Source: JAATFS01 sp037145635
GTDB taxonomy: Bacteria; Pseudomonadota; Gammaproteobacteria; Xanthomonadales; Xanthomonadaceae
Reading direction: 5' to 3'
Assembly (NCBI GenBank): GCA_037145635.1
Contig: JBBCXB010000001.1
Location: 124,001-188,000, forward strand
Length of the DNA: 64,000 nt
The translations under genes and the position numbers were made by a program. Numbering within the stretch: the stretch's first letter is position 1; every line of letters starts with the position of its first letter. The notes beneath the pieces were generated by a model. The model did not search any database. It was not told where the DNA came from and was given only the letters and a program-made list of their open reading frames with translations. This document shows positions 26,666 to 33,742 of the stretch, piece after piece.

Positions 26666-26785
26666 GCGAGGGATCCGGGCGTTCGGGAGGCGGACGGCGG
26701 GCGCGCAGCGGGGGAACGCTGGCGGCCGCCGGCTCGCGGGGGGCGCTAGGGTACCATTCGCGCTTTGACGGTACGGGAATCGAGA

Positions 26786-27646
26786 ATGATCCGAAGCATG
26801 ACCGCCTTCGCCGGCGGCGAGCGCATCACGCCCTGGGGCACGCTGGGCTGCGAGCTGCGCTCGGTCAACCATCGTTTCCTGGAGGTCGGCGTGCGCCTGC
26901 CCGAGGAACTGCGTGCGCTGGAGCCGCAGCTGCGCGAGCGCGTGGCCGCGCGGATCAGCCGCGGCAAGCTCGAGCTGGGGCTGCGCCTGCGTGCGCCCGA
27001 AAACGCGCAGGCGCTGGTGGTCGACGAGCGGCTGGTCGAGCAGCTGGGCATACTCGCGCAGCGGCTCGGCGCGCGCTTCCCGCAGTTGCAGGTGCAGTTC
27101 ACCGACCTGCTGCAGCTGCCCGGCGTGCTGCAGGGGCAGGCGGTCGATCCGGCGGCGCTGCAGGCCGAGGCGCTGGCGCTGCTGGACGAGGTGGTCGGCG
27201 AGTTCGTCGCCGCGCGCGAGCGCGAGGGGGGCAAGCTGGCCGCGGCGATCGTCGAGCGCGTGGACGGCATCGAGCGCATCGCCGCCGAGGTGCGCACCCT
27301 GATCCCGGCCATCCGCGACGGCCAGCGCGCCAAGCTCGCCGCGCGCCTGGCCGACCTGCCGCACCCGGCCGATCCGGGCCGCACCGAGCAGGAACTGGTG
27401 CTGTGGCTGCAGAAACTCGACGTGGACGAGGAGCTGGACCGGCTGTCCAGCCACATCGGCGAGATCCGCCGCGTGCTGCGCCAGGCCGAGCCGGTCGGCC
27501 GCCGCCTGGACTTCCTGCTGCAGGAGTTCAACCGCGAGGCCAATACCCTGGGGTCCAAGTCGGTGGACAGCCGCACCTCCAATGCCGCGGTCGAGCTGAA
27601 GGTGCTGATCGACCAGATCCGCGAGCAGGTGCAGAACCTGGAGTAG
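26786..27646 (+). CDS. yicC: YicC family endoribonuclease
   Basis: 286 aa. The N-terminus MIRSMTAFAGGER, CELRSVNHRFLEVGVRLPEE and the C-terminus REANTLGSKSVDS, then ELKVLIDQIREQVQNLE are diagnostic of YicC. YicC proteins are endoribonucleases that can affect the small RNA RyhB, a link to iron control in E. coli. Start ATG at 26786; the seven upstream residues in frame use a weak TTG. In many proteobacteria gmk follows directly; here an 11-kb heme island lies between. Its stop is 18 bp from the convergent tonB stop. Confidence 0.94.
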   Translation: MIRSMTAFAGGERITPWGTLGCELRSVNHRFLEVGVRLPEELRALEPQLRERVAARISRGKLELGLRLRAPENAQALVVDERLVEQLGILAQRLGARFPQLQVQFTDLLQLPGVLQGQAVDPAALQAEALALLDEVVGEFVAAREREGGKLAAAIVERVDGIERIAAEVRTLIPAIRDGQRAKLAARLADLPHPADPGRTEQELVLWLQKLDVDEELDRLSSHIGEIRRVLRQAEPVGRRLDFLLQEFNREANTLGSKSVDSRTSNAAVELKVLIDQIREQVQNLE

Positions 27647-27664
27647 CCGGTCCGGCGGCGGCGC

Positions 27665-28420
27665 TCAGCGTCGCTGCAGGAAGAAGTCCACTGGCACCCG
27701 CACCTGCACCGGGTCGCCCTCGACCTCGGGCGGGGGCGGCGGCAGCGGGTCGGCGCGCTGTAACGTCGCCAGGGTTTCGGCATCGAGTGCGTCGTGGCCG
27801 CTGCCCAGTACCACATGCACGTCGCGGGCACGGCCCTGGCGGTCCACCGCGAACTGCACCTGCACCACGCCTTCCTGGCGGTGCCGCTGCGCCGGGCGCG
27901 GGTAGCGCTTGTAGCGTTCCAGATGGCCCAGCACCTGCGCCTGCCAGGTGGCCAGGGCCTCGCGCTGGCTGCCCGACAGCGACTGGGGCGCGGCGTAGCG
28001 GCGGCCCGGCGGCGCCTGCACGCTGGGCGGTGCGCGGGACTGGTCGACGTCGGCGGCGGCTTCCTGCGGCGCTGGCGCTGGCGTTGCCGGAGCGGGGGCC
28101 GGGGCCGGGTCCGGAAGGGCCTGGGGCAGCGCCGCGGCTGCCTCCGGCTGCGGGGGCGTCTGCGGCACCGGCTGCGCGGCCGTCCGCGGCGACCGCGCGG
28201 CCGCCCGCTGTTCCTGCTGCGGCGGGCCGGGCGCCAGCTCGGTGGGCGCCGCGGGCGGCGCGACGGGGGCCGGTGCGAGTTCGATCTGCACCGCCGCGGC
28301 CGGGCGGGTGGGCAGCGGCGGCGGCGCCGGCCATTCGAGCGCGGCGGCCAGCGCCAGCGCATGCGCCAGCAGCACGCCGGCCAGGCTCAGGCTCCAGCGC
28401 CACCGCTCGGCGCGCGTCAT
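27665..28420 (-). CDS. tonB: TonB-type energy transducer
   Basis: 251 aa. One N-terminal membrane anchor (LSLAGVLLAHALALAAAL, residues about 10-28), a long Pro/Ala/Glu-rich periplasmic spacer (residues 30-150), and a C-terminal TonB domain (HLERYKRYPRPAQRHRQEGV, VQVQFAVDRQGRARDVHVVL). It carries proton-motive energy from ExbBD to outer-membrane receptors. The stop of exbD overlaps its ATG, so exbB-exbD-tonB are coupled. As the end of the heme island, it most likely serves the receptor at 33743-36868, perhaps also others. Confidence 0.93.
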   Translation of the reverse strand: MTRAERWRWSLSLAGVLLAHALALAAALEWPAPPPLPTRPAAAVQIELAPAPVAPPAAPTELAPGPPQQEQRAAARSPRTAAQPVPQTPPQPEAAAALPQALPDPAPAPAPATPAPAPQEAAADVDQSRAPPSVQAPPGRRYAAPQSLSGSQREALATWQAQVLGHLERYKRYPRPAQRHRQEGVVQVQFAVDRQGRARDVHVVLGSGHDALDAETLATLQRADPLPPPPPEVEGDPVQVRVPVDFFLQRR

Positions 28421-28839
28421 TCGGGCGCCTGCTCCAGGCCCACCAGCGCGACCTTGAGATAGCCGGCATCGCGCAGCGCGTCCATCGCCTGCATCAACTC
28501 GCCGTAGGGCACGGTGCGGTCGGCGCGCACGAAGATCCGCTGCGTGGGGTCGCCGCCGGTACGCCGGTCCAGCGCCGCGCCCAGGTCCCGGCGTGCGACC
28601 GGGGTCGCGTCCAGGCTCAGGCGCAGGTCGCCGCGCAGCGTCAGGTACACCGGGTCGCGGTCGCGGGGCTGCGGACGGGCGGTGCTCGCGGGCAGGTCCA
28701 CCGGCAGGTCCACGGTGGCCAGCGGCGCGGCCACCATGAAGATGATCAGCAGCACCAGCATCACGTCGATGAAGGGCGTGACGTTGATCTCGTGGTGTTC
28801 TTCCGGCGCGTCGTCGTGCCGGCTCGTCCTGATCGCCAT
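28417..28839 (-). CDS. exbD: Biopolymer transport protein ExbD
   Basis: 140 aa. N-terminal cytoplasmic tail, then the single membrane helix with the essential Asp: EINVTPFIDVMLVLLIIFMV, followed by a periplasmic domain (QRIFVRADRTVPYGELMQAM). Works with ExbB to use the proton gradient for TonB. Start at MAIRTSRHDDAPEEHHE; the longer frame upstream overlaps exbB and is not coding. Twelve bases separate it from exbB and it overlaps tonB by 4 bp. Confidence 0.95.
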   Translation of the reverse strand: MAIRTSRHDDAPEEHHEINVTPFIDVMLVLLIIFMVAAPLATVDLPVDLPASTARPQPRDRDPVYLTLRGDLRLSLDATPVARRDLGAALDRRTGGDPTQRIFVRADRTVPYGELMQAMDALRDAGYLKVALVGLEQAPE

Positions 28840-28850
28840 CGCGCCGCCCC

Positions 28851-29579
28851 TCAGTGCGCGCCGGCCGTGGGCGCTACGAGCGCGGGCGCCTCGCGCCGGT
28901 CGAGGTCGCGCGACACCAGTTGCTGCACCCCGGCCGACAAGTCGCCAAGATGGTTGCGCAGCCCGGCCAGGACGCGGCTGAAGTGGTTGTAGACCACCAC
29001 GGCTGGGATCGCCGCCACCAGCCCGAGCGCGGTGGCCAGCAGCGCTTCGGCGATGCCGGGCGCGACCACCGCCAGACTGGTGGTGTTGGCGCGGGCGATG
29101 CCGACGAAGCTGTTCATGATGCCCCACACGGTGCCGAACAGGCCGACGAACGGCGCGGTCGCACCGATCGTGGCGAGCACGCCGATGCCGCGGCGCTGCC
29201 GCCGTGCCTGCGCCAGCTCGACGCGCTCCAGCCGCGAGGCCAGGCGCTCCTTGATCCCGGCCTTGTCCGCCAGCCCGCTGGACTGCTGCAGCTCCGCGCG
29301 CGCCTCGTGCAGCAGCGCGCGCGCCGCGTCGACCTGCAACGGCGGCTGGGCATCGGCCTCGGACAGGCGCTGCGACTGCAGCAGCACGACGCGTGCCGCG
29401 CGCAACGCCCGCGCGCTGCGCGACAGCTCCCAGCCCTTGGCCGCCAGCACCGTCCAGGTCGCGACGGAGGCGGCCGCCAGGCCGAGCATCACCGCCTGCA
29501 CCACCGGGTCGGCGTGCAGGAACATCTGCCAGGGACCGAGGTCGGAGGGCAGCAGGGCAGCGGGCAGGTCAGCGGGCAT
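28851..29579 (-). CDS. exbB: Biopolymer transport protein ExbB (TolQ-type)
   Basis: 242 aa MotA/TolQ/ExbB proton channel. Helix 1: AVMLGLAAASVATWTVLAAKG; a cytoplasmic charged region with EARAELQQSSGLADKAGIKE; helices 2 and 3: GVLATIGATAPFVGLFGTVW and GIAEALLATALGLVAAIPAV with the conserved GTVWGIM motif. Start at MPADLPAALLPSDLG, whose codons overlap the 3' end of the small Fur-like gene by 11 bp, so translation is probably linked to that gene. Confidence 0.95.
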   Translation of the reverse strand: MPADLPAALLPSDLGPWQMFLHADPVVQAVMLGLAAASVATWTVLAAKGWELSRSARALRAARVVLLQSQRLSEADAQPPLQVDAARALLHEARAELQQSSGLADKAGIKERLASRLERVELAQARRQRRGIGVLATIGATAPFVGLFGTVWGIMNSFVGIARANTTSLAVVAPGIAEALLATALGLVAAIPAVVVYNHFSRVLAGLRNHLGDLSAGVQQLVSRDLDRREAPALVAPTAGAH

Positions 29580-29913
29580 CGGCGGAATCCGGAACGTCGG
29601 AGGAAGGCAGGGGGGCCGCGCGGCGGGGTGGCGCGCGGGCCGGGGACGGGGCGGCCGGCAGCAGGCCGGCCGCGTGCAGGCGCGCCAGCACCGGGTACCA
29701 GGCGCTGGGCGAGATCGTGTAGCCGGCGGCACTGGCGGCCTGGTGCAGCCCGCACGGGGTCAGCCGTCCGTGCGCGCGCAGTACCGTCGGCGCCAGCCGC
29801 AGCGCCGCCAGGCGGGCCGAAGTCACGCTGAGGCCGGCGGCCCGCAGGCGCGCCGAAGGGGTCTCGGCCGCCGATGGAGGAGCGGCGCCGGGTACGCGGG
29901 AGGGAGCGCTCAT
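29569..29913 (-). CDS. Short Fur-like winged-helix protein
   Basis: 114 aa. Residues 20-85 (ARLRAAGLSVTSARLAALRL, then AHGRLTPCGLHQAASAAGYT, SPSAWYPVLARLHAAGLL) match the pattern of the Fur N-terminal winged helix (LRxAGLRVTxxRxxVL, TxYRxLxxLxxAGLL). The C-terminal dimerisation and metal-binding domain is absent: the protein ends in an Ala/Pro-rich tail (APPRRAAPLPSSDVPDSADA) without the His/Cys ligands. It could be a metal-blind DNA-binding protein or an antagonist; this is inference. It overlaps DUF454 by 4 bp upstream and exbB by 11 bp downstream, so it is a true operon member. Confidence 0.7.
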   Translation of the reverse strand: MSAPSRVPGAAPPSAAETPSARLRAAGLSVTSARLAALRLAPTVLRAHGRLTPCGLHQAASAAGYTISPSAWYPVLARLHAAGLLPAAPSPARAPPRRAAPLPSSDVPDSADAR

Positions 29914-30305
29914 GCCGGGCTCCGCGGGGCGTCCGTCAATCGCGGCGCGGGCCGCGACAGCACGTAGGCCGCACTGGCGGCGAAGCACAGCCCGACCCCG
30001 AGCGCCAGCTTCCAGCCTGGATGCGCGCAACAGAAGAACACTCCGTAGCCCAGCGCCATGCCGGCGCCGGCGAAGCACTTGCCCCTGCGGCTGATCGCGC
30101 CCTGTTCGCGCCACAGCCGCAGCGGCGCCCCGTAGCGCGGATGGTTCAGCAGCCACGCCTCCAGCCTGGGCGAGGAGTGCGAGAAGCACCCCACCGCCAG
30201 GAGCAGGAAGATCGTGGTCGGCATCACCGGCAGGAACGCGCCGACGATGCCCAGCGCCAGCATCAGCACGCCCGCGCAGAACCACAGCAGGCGCGTCAGC
30301 GACAT
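29910..30305 (-). CDS. DUF454 (YbaN family) inner-membrane protein
   Basis: 131 aa. Hydrophobic segments LLWFCAGVLMLALGIVGAFL and TTIFLLLAVGCFSHSSP, then HPRYGAPLRLWREQGAISRR (the family signature) and two further helices (GMALGYGVFFCCAHPGWKLA, LGVGLCFAASAAYVLS). DUF454 genes often sit beside heme oxygenase genes; the biochemical role is unknown. Start at MSLTRLLWFCAG, 16 bp after heme oxygenase. Confidence 0.9.
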   Translation of the reverse strand: MSLTRLLWFCAGVLMLALGIVGAFLPVMPTTIFLLLAVGCFSHSSPRLEAWLLNHPRYGAPLRLWREQGAISRRGKCFAGAGMALGYGVFFCCAHPGWKLALGVGLCFAASAAYVLSRPAPRLTDAPRSPA

Positions 30306-30321
30306 GCGTCGTCGGCCGCGT

Positions 30322-30921
30322 TCATGCCGGGGTCGGCAGGCAGGCCTCGACGTGGCCGCGCACGCGGTCGAACGCCCGGCACGCAGCGGCCACCACCGCC
30401 TGTTCCTGCGCCGGGTTGAGCACGGCGCGGTCCAGCGCCGCGGTGAACTCGCGCCAGTGCCGGGCGCGGCCGTCCGGGTGGCCGGCCAGGTGGCGCGCAC
30501 CGAAGTGCTCGTCCAGCCCCAGCCGCAGCGCGAGCTTGAGCAGGATCGCCGCGCCGAGGCTGGAGCCTTCGGCCACGTAGAGCCAGCCCAGCGCGCTCAC
30601 CTGGGTGTCGTAGGGCGTCGCGGCCGGCGCGACCGGCGGCACCGCCGGCAGCGGCACGCCGAGATCGGCGAGGTCGGCCCGGATCTGCGGCAGCCGCCGC
30701 CGCTGCGCGAGTTCGGGCACCACGCTGGCGAGCACGGGATTGGCGTAGACCGGTTCCAGGTCGCAATGGAACCGGTACTGCGCCTGCACGAAGCGGGCGT
30801 AGTGCTCGCGGCTGGCGAACGGCTGCGCGGCCATGATGCGCCGGTCCAGGCGCTCGTGCGCGTCATGGGTGGCGGCTTTCAGGCGCTGGCTGCGGGACGT
30901 GTCGGCGGCGATGGAGGACAT
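30322..30921 (-). CDS. hemO: Heme oxygenase
   Basis: 199 aa. Bacterial heme oxygenase opens heme to biliverdin, CO and Fe(II). SQRLKAATHDAHERLDRRIM contains the likely proximal heme ligand His22 (TxxxH pattern); YVAEGSSLGAAILLKLALRL is the distal-helix glycine-rich region; HWREFTAALDRAV is the C-terminal helix. Start at MSSIAADTSRSQRL; two in-frame upstream ATGs (30981, 31002) are possible, and no strong ribosome binding site decides. A Fur-box-like site lies about 275 bp upstream. It heads the hemO-DUF454-Fur-like-exbBD-tonB operon. Confidence 0.9.
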   Translation of the reverse strand: MSSIAADTSRSQRLKAATHDAHERLDRRIMAAQPFASREHYARFVQAQYRFHCDLEPVYANPVLASVVPELAQRRRLPQIRADLADLGVPLPAVPPVAPAATPYDTQVSALGWLYVAEGSSLGAAILLKLALRLGLDEHFGARHLAGHPDGRARHWREFTAALDRAVLNPAQEQAVVAAACRAFDRVRGHVEACLPTPA

Positions 30922-31284
30922 GGCGGGAACTCGCGGTCGGGACGGGAAGATCAGCAGGTTGGAGGGAGCGGACGTGGGCATGGACGGGGCGATGGCATGC
31001 ACGGGTATGGACCGGGGCGGCGCGGCTGGCCGGAGTCGCGACGCCGGCAGGACCCCACCGGCCGGCGACCGCTCGATCCGGGCTTTCTGCTGGCCGGTGG
31101 TCGTGTCCTGCCGCCGCGGCGGCGTCGGGCAGCGAACGGCCGATCGCCGGCTCGCCGGCGCAGGGAGGAGGGAAAGCGTGCGGTTCCACAGGTGTTAATG
31201 AGAATTGTTCGCTATTGTCGCATGCCCGGGACCGCCGTGCGTACCCCGCGCACGCCCTCGTGGTGCCAGCCTGGCCGCGCACCG
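30922..31284. other. Gap between heme oxygenase and Slam genes
   Basis: 363 bp on the promoter side of heme oxygenase. It holds the Fur-box-like site at 31195-31217 and otherwise GC-rich sequence without a gene I can support. Confidence 0.5.
31195..31217 (-). promoter_or_regulatory. Putative Fur box before the heme oxygenase operon
   Basis: TTAATGAGAATTGTTCGCTATTG: an AT-rich island whose AATGAGAAT half matches the Fur consensus half-site; the other half is imperfect. It lies between the Slam stop and heme oxygenase, so Fur with iron would repress hemO through tonB. Confidence 0.6.
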
Positions 31285-32796
31285 TCACAGTCGCCGCTCC
31301 AGCTTCAGGCTGACGGACGACTTCTCGTACCCGTACAGCCAGTCCACGTTGCTGGCGACCCGGGTATGGCGCAGCGTGAGCAGCGGGGTGAACCCGGCGA
31401 AGGTCAGGCGCGGGGCCCGCACGACGAAGGTGTAGCCCTGCTCGTCGTCGTGACGGCGCGCGCCGAGCACCGCGCTGTAGGCGTCGTAGTCGCGCTGCCG
31501 GTAGGACGCGAACAGCGTGGCCACGAAGCCCGCCGGCCACTGCCGCGAGGCACCCAGCCGCGCGCCCTTCTGCAGGTAGCCGTCGGGCGCCTGCGCGGCG
31601 GCGCTGTCCATCACGTCGACGCCGCTGAACAGCGTCCATTGCGTGCCCAGGCTGCGGAAGTAGGTGGCATAGGCCGAACGCGCCGCGCCGTCGTAGTGGT
31701 CGGCGTAGTCGGGGTGGCGGTAGCGCAGGTCCTTGTAGTCGGCCTCCAGCTTGAACAGCGACCGCGGCGAGCGGGTCCAGCTCCATTCCGCATGCAGGCC
31801 CCAGGCGCCGTAGAGCGCGGCATTGCCCAGCGCGTAGTACTCGAGCGCGGGTGCCAGCGCGATCGCGTGGCGGCCGCTGCGGTAGCTGTAGCCGGCCTGT
31901 GTGGTGGTGGTCATCTCGTTGTAGGCGCTGTGGTCGCGGTAGCCCTGGCCGAACAGCAGCGAGCGCAGGTAGAGCCCGTGGTGGCCGCCGAGCGGCAGGC
32001 GCCGGTCGAGGCTGGCGTCGTAGTCGTAGCCGGCCGCGACGATCGCGTCGGGCGTGCTGCGGCTGAAGAAGCACTGCCCCTCCAGCAGGAACAGGCAGGT
32101 CGAGCTGGCCGAGGTGCGGTTGACGTTGTCGCTCCAGGCTGGCCCGAGCGCGACGCTGCCGTTCCAGCCGCGGCGCTCGGCCAGGGCCTGGCGGAAGCTG
32201 GCGACGCTGGCGCGTACGCCCTCGGTCTTCGGGTCGCCGGCGTCGATGGCAGCGGCGATCGCCGCGAACGCCTGCTCGGCCTCGCGGTCCTGCTGGTCCT
32301 CGAACAGCACCCGCGCGAGCTCGAGCCGGCCCGGCAGGAAGTCCGGCTTCAGCGCGAGCAGCGCCCGGTATTGGCGCGCGGCCTCGCGGTAGCGGCCCTG
32401 ATTGCGCGCCACCGCGCCCTGCGCGTAGTGCACCAGCAGCGGGTCGCGGTCGGGCAGGGTCAGGTACTCGCGGAGGAAATGCGCCACCGCGTCCCATTGC
32501 CGGTGCTGCAGCGACAGGTACAGCGCGCGGCCCACGTCGCTGGCGGTGTGCTCGACGGGATAGACGCGGCCGTCGACGGTGATCGTCGGGCGCTCGGCCT
32601 CGCGCTCCGCCCTGAGCAGGGCGCGCTCGCGTTCGGCCGCCTGGTGCTCGCTGCGTTGTTCGAGCATGCGCCGGGTGTCGTCCTGCGACTGCGCGCAGGC
32701 CCACGGGGGCACGGCCAGGAGCAGGCCGGCCAGCGCGGCGGGCAGCCGGCGTGCGAGGCGGCATGCGAGACGGCGCACGGGAAGGAGAGAGGGCAT
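31285..32796 (-). CDS. Slam-type surface/secreted protein translocator (DUF560)
   Basis: 503 aa outer-membrane protein. A signal peptide (LPAALAGLLLAVPPWACAQ), then a helical periplasmic TPR-like domain (AVARNQGRYREAARQYRALL, LARVLFEDQQDREAEQAF, residues about 60-190), then a beta-barrel from NGSVALGPAWSDNVNRTSAS to SSVSLKLERRL with alternating aromatic strands (GYDYDASLDRRLPL, YRSGRHAIALAPALEYYALG). TPR plus C-terminal DUF560 barrel is the Slam (surface lipoprotein assembly modulator) plan. Known Slams export TbpB-type barrel proteins, including soluble hemophilins; the gene directly upstream (32895-33659) encodes such a protein, supporting the call. Confidence 0.88.
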   Translation of the reverse strand: MPSLLPVRRLACRLARRLPAALAGLLLAVPPWACAQSQDDTRRMLEQRSEHQAAERERALLRAEREAERPTITVDGRVYPVEHTASDVGRALYLSLQHRQWDAVAHFLREYLTLPDRDPLLVHYAQGAVARNQGRYREAARQYRALLALKPDFLPGRLELARVLFEDQQDREAEQAFAAIAAAIDAGDPKTEGVRASVASFRQALAERRGWNGSVALGPAWSDNVNRTSASSTCLFLLEGQCFFSRSTPDAIVAAGYDYDASLDRRLPLGGHHGLYLRSLLFGQGYRDHSAYNEMTTTTQAGYSYRSGRHAIALAPALEYYALGNAALYGAWGLHAEWSWTRSPRSLFKLEADYKDLRYRHPDYADHYDGAARSAYATYFRSLGTQWTLFSGVDVMDSAAAQAPDGYLQKGARLGASRQWPAGFVATLFASYRQRDYDAYSAVLGARRHDDEQGYTFVVRAPRLTFAGFTPLLTLRHTRVASNVDWLYGYEKSSVSLKLERRL

Positions 32797-32894
32797 CGCT
32801 GGACCGTGGGGAGGATGAAGCAGGACTGGCTGCGTTGGCTGGTCCTGCCGGGCTCATCTGGCAGACCGGCGACGGGCGGCTGCCCGTCGCGCGC

Positions 32895-33659
32895 TTACTG
32901 CTTGGCGCCGCCGAAGGCGGTGTCGTGCTGCACGCCGGCGAAGTCGGCGATGCCGGCCAGCGCGGTCTGGTTGGCGTAGAACTGGCCGGAGACCGCGCCG
33001 TCGGTGGCCACCACGGTGCCGGACTGGCGCGCGATGGCGTTGCTGCCGGAGATGCTGGCGTTGCCGTTGATGGTCGCGGTGCCGATGTTGACCGCGAACC
33101 CGGCCGCGTTCTGGATCGAGCCGGTCAGGCGCCCGGTGCCGAAGTTGGCGTTGAAGGTGCCGGTGAGCTGGTTGCCCGCGCTGTAGTTGTTCAGGCCCAC
33201 CACGGCGTAGCTGGCGGTGCCCGAGGTCGGCACGCTGGTGTCGGCCCTGTCGCCCATGAAGTACACGGTGTGCGTGCCCTGGCCGTCGGTGGTGTCCTTG
33301 CGCGAGTACCACTCGCCGAACCACACGTCCTGGCTGCCGACCTGGGCGAAGGCGAACACGCCCAGGCTGTCGTGGCTGTTCGGCGCGCCGCTGTACGGGA
33401 AGTTCAGCACCTTCACCGCGCCGGTGCCGCCGTAGCTGGACAGGCCGTTGAAGTCCACCGGGTTGTTCAGGCCGGTGGAGTTGACCGCCACGCCCGCCAG
33501 GCCGGCGCGATGCGGCCCGCCGTTGACCGTGGACACGCCGACCTTGACGTAGCTCTCGTTGCTGGACTTGCCGACGAACGGGGCGGCGTGCGCGCTGCCC
33601 AGCAGGCCGGCGAGGGCCACGCCCAGGACCGCCGCGGTGCGTGTGTGCTTGAGGTTCAT
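32895..33659 (-). CDS. Hemophilin-like Slam-dependent secreted heme-binding protein
   Basis: 254 aa. A Sec signal peptide (HTRTAAVLGVALAGLLGSAH, cleavage before APFVG) without a lipobox, so soluble rather than lipid-anchored. Residues about 26-125 form a Gly/Asn-rich N-terminal (handle-like) domain; the rest is a beta-barrel of the TbpB type: LTGTFNANFGTGRLTGSI, then GAVSGQFYANQTALAGIADF and the terminus DTAFGGAKQ. This layout matches hemophilin/HphA-like hemophores that are exported by Slam. A purine-rich AAGAGAG ribosome site precedes the ATG. It lies between its predicted receptor (upstream) and translocator (downstream). Heme as ligand is inferred from context, including the heme oxygenase. 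Confidence 0.85.
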   Translation of the reverse strand: MNLKHTRTAAVLGVALAGLLGSAHAAPFVGKSSNESYVKVGVSTVNGGPHRAGLAGVAVNSTGLNNPVDFNGLSSYGGTGAVKVLNFPYSGAPNSHDSLGVFAFAQVGSQDVWFGEWYSRKDTTDGQGTHTVYFMGDRADTSVPTSGTASYAVVGLNNYSAGNQLTGTFNANFGTGRLTGSIQNAAGFAVNIGTATINGNASISGSNAIARQSGTVVATDGAVSGQFYANQTALAGIADFAGVQHDTAFGGAKQ

Positions 33660-33742
33660 ATGATCGCTCTCTTGGGTTGGAATGAAACGGAGGGGACATC
33701 CCTGTCCGGAAGGCTCACGTCCTTTGATCGGGCAGCCGGCGC

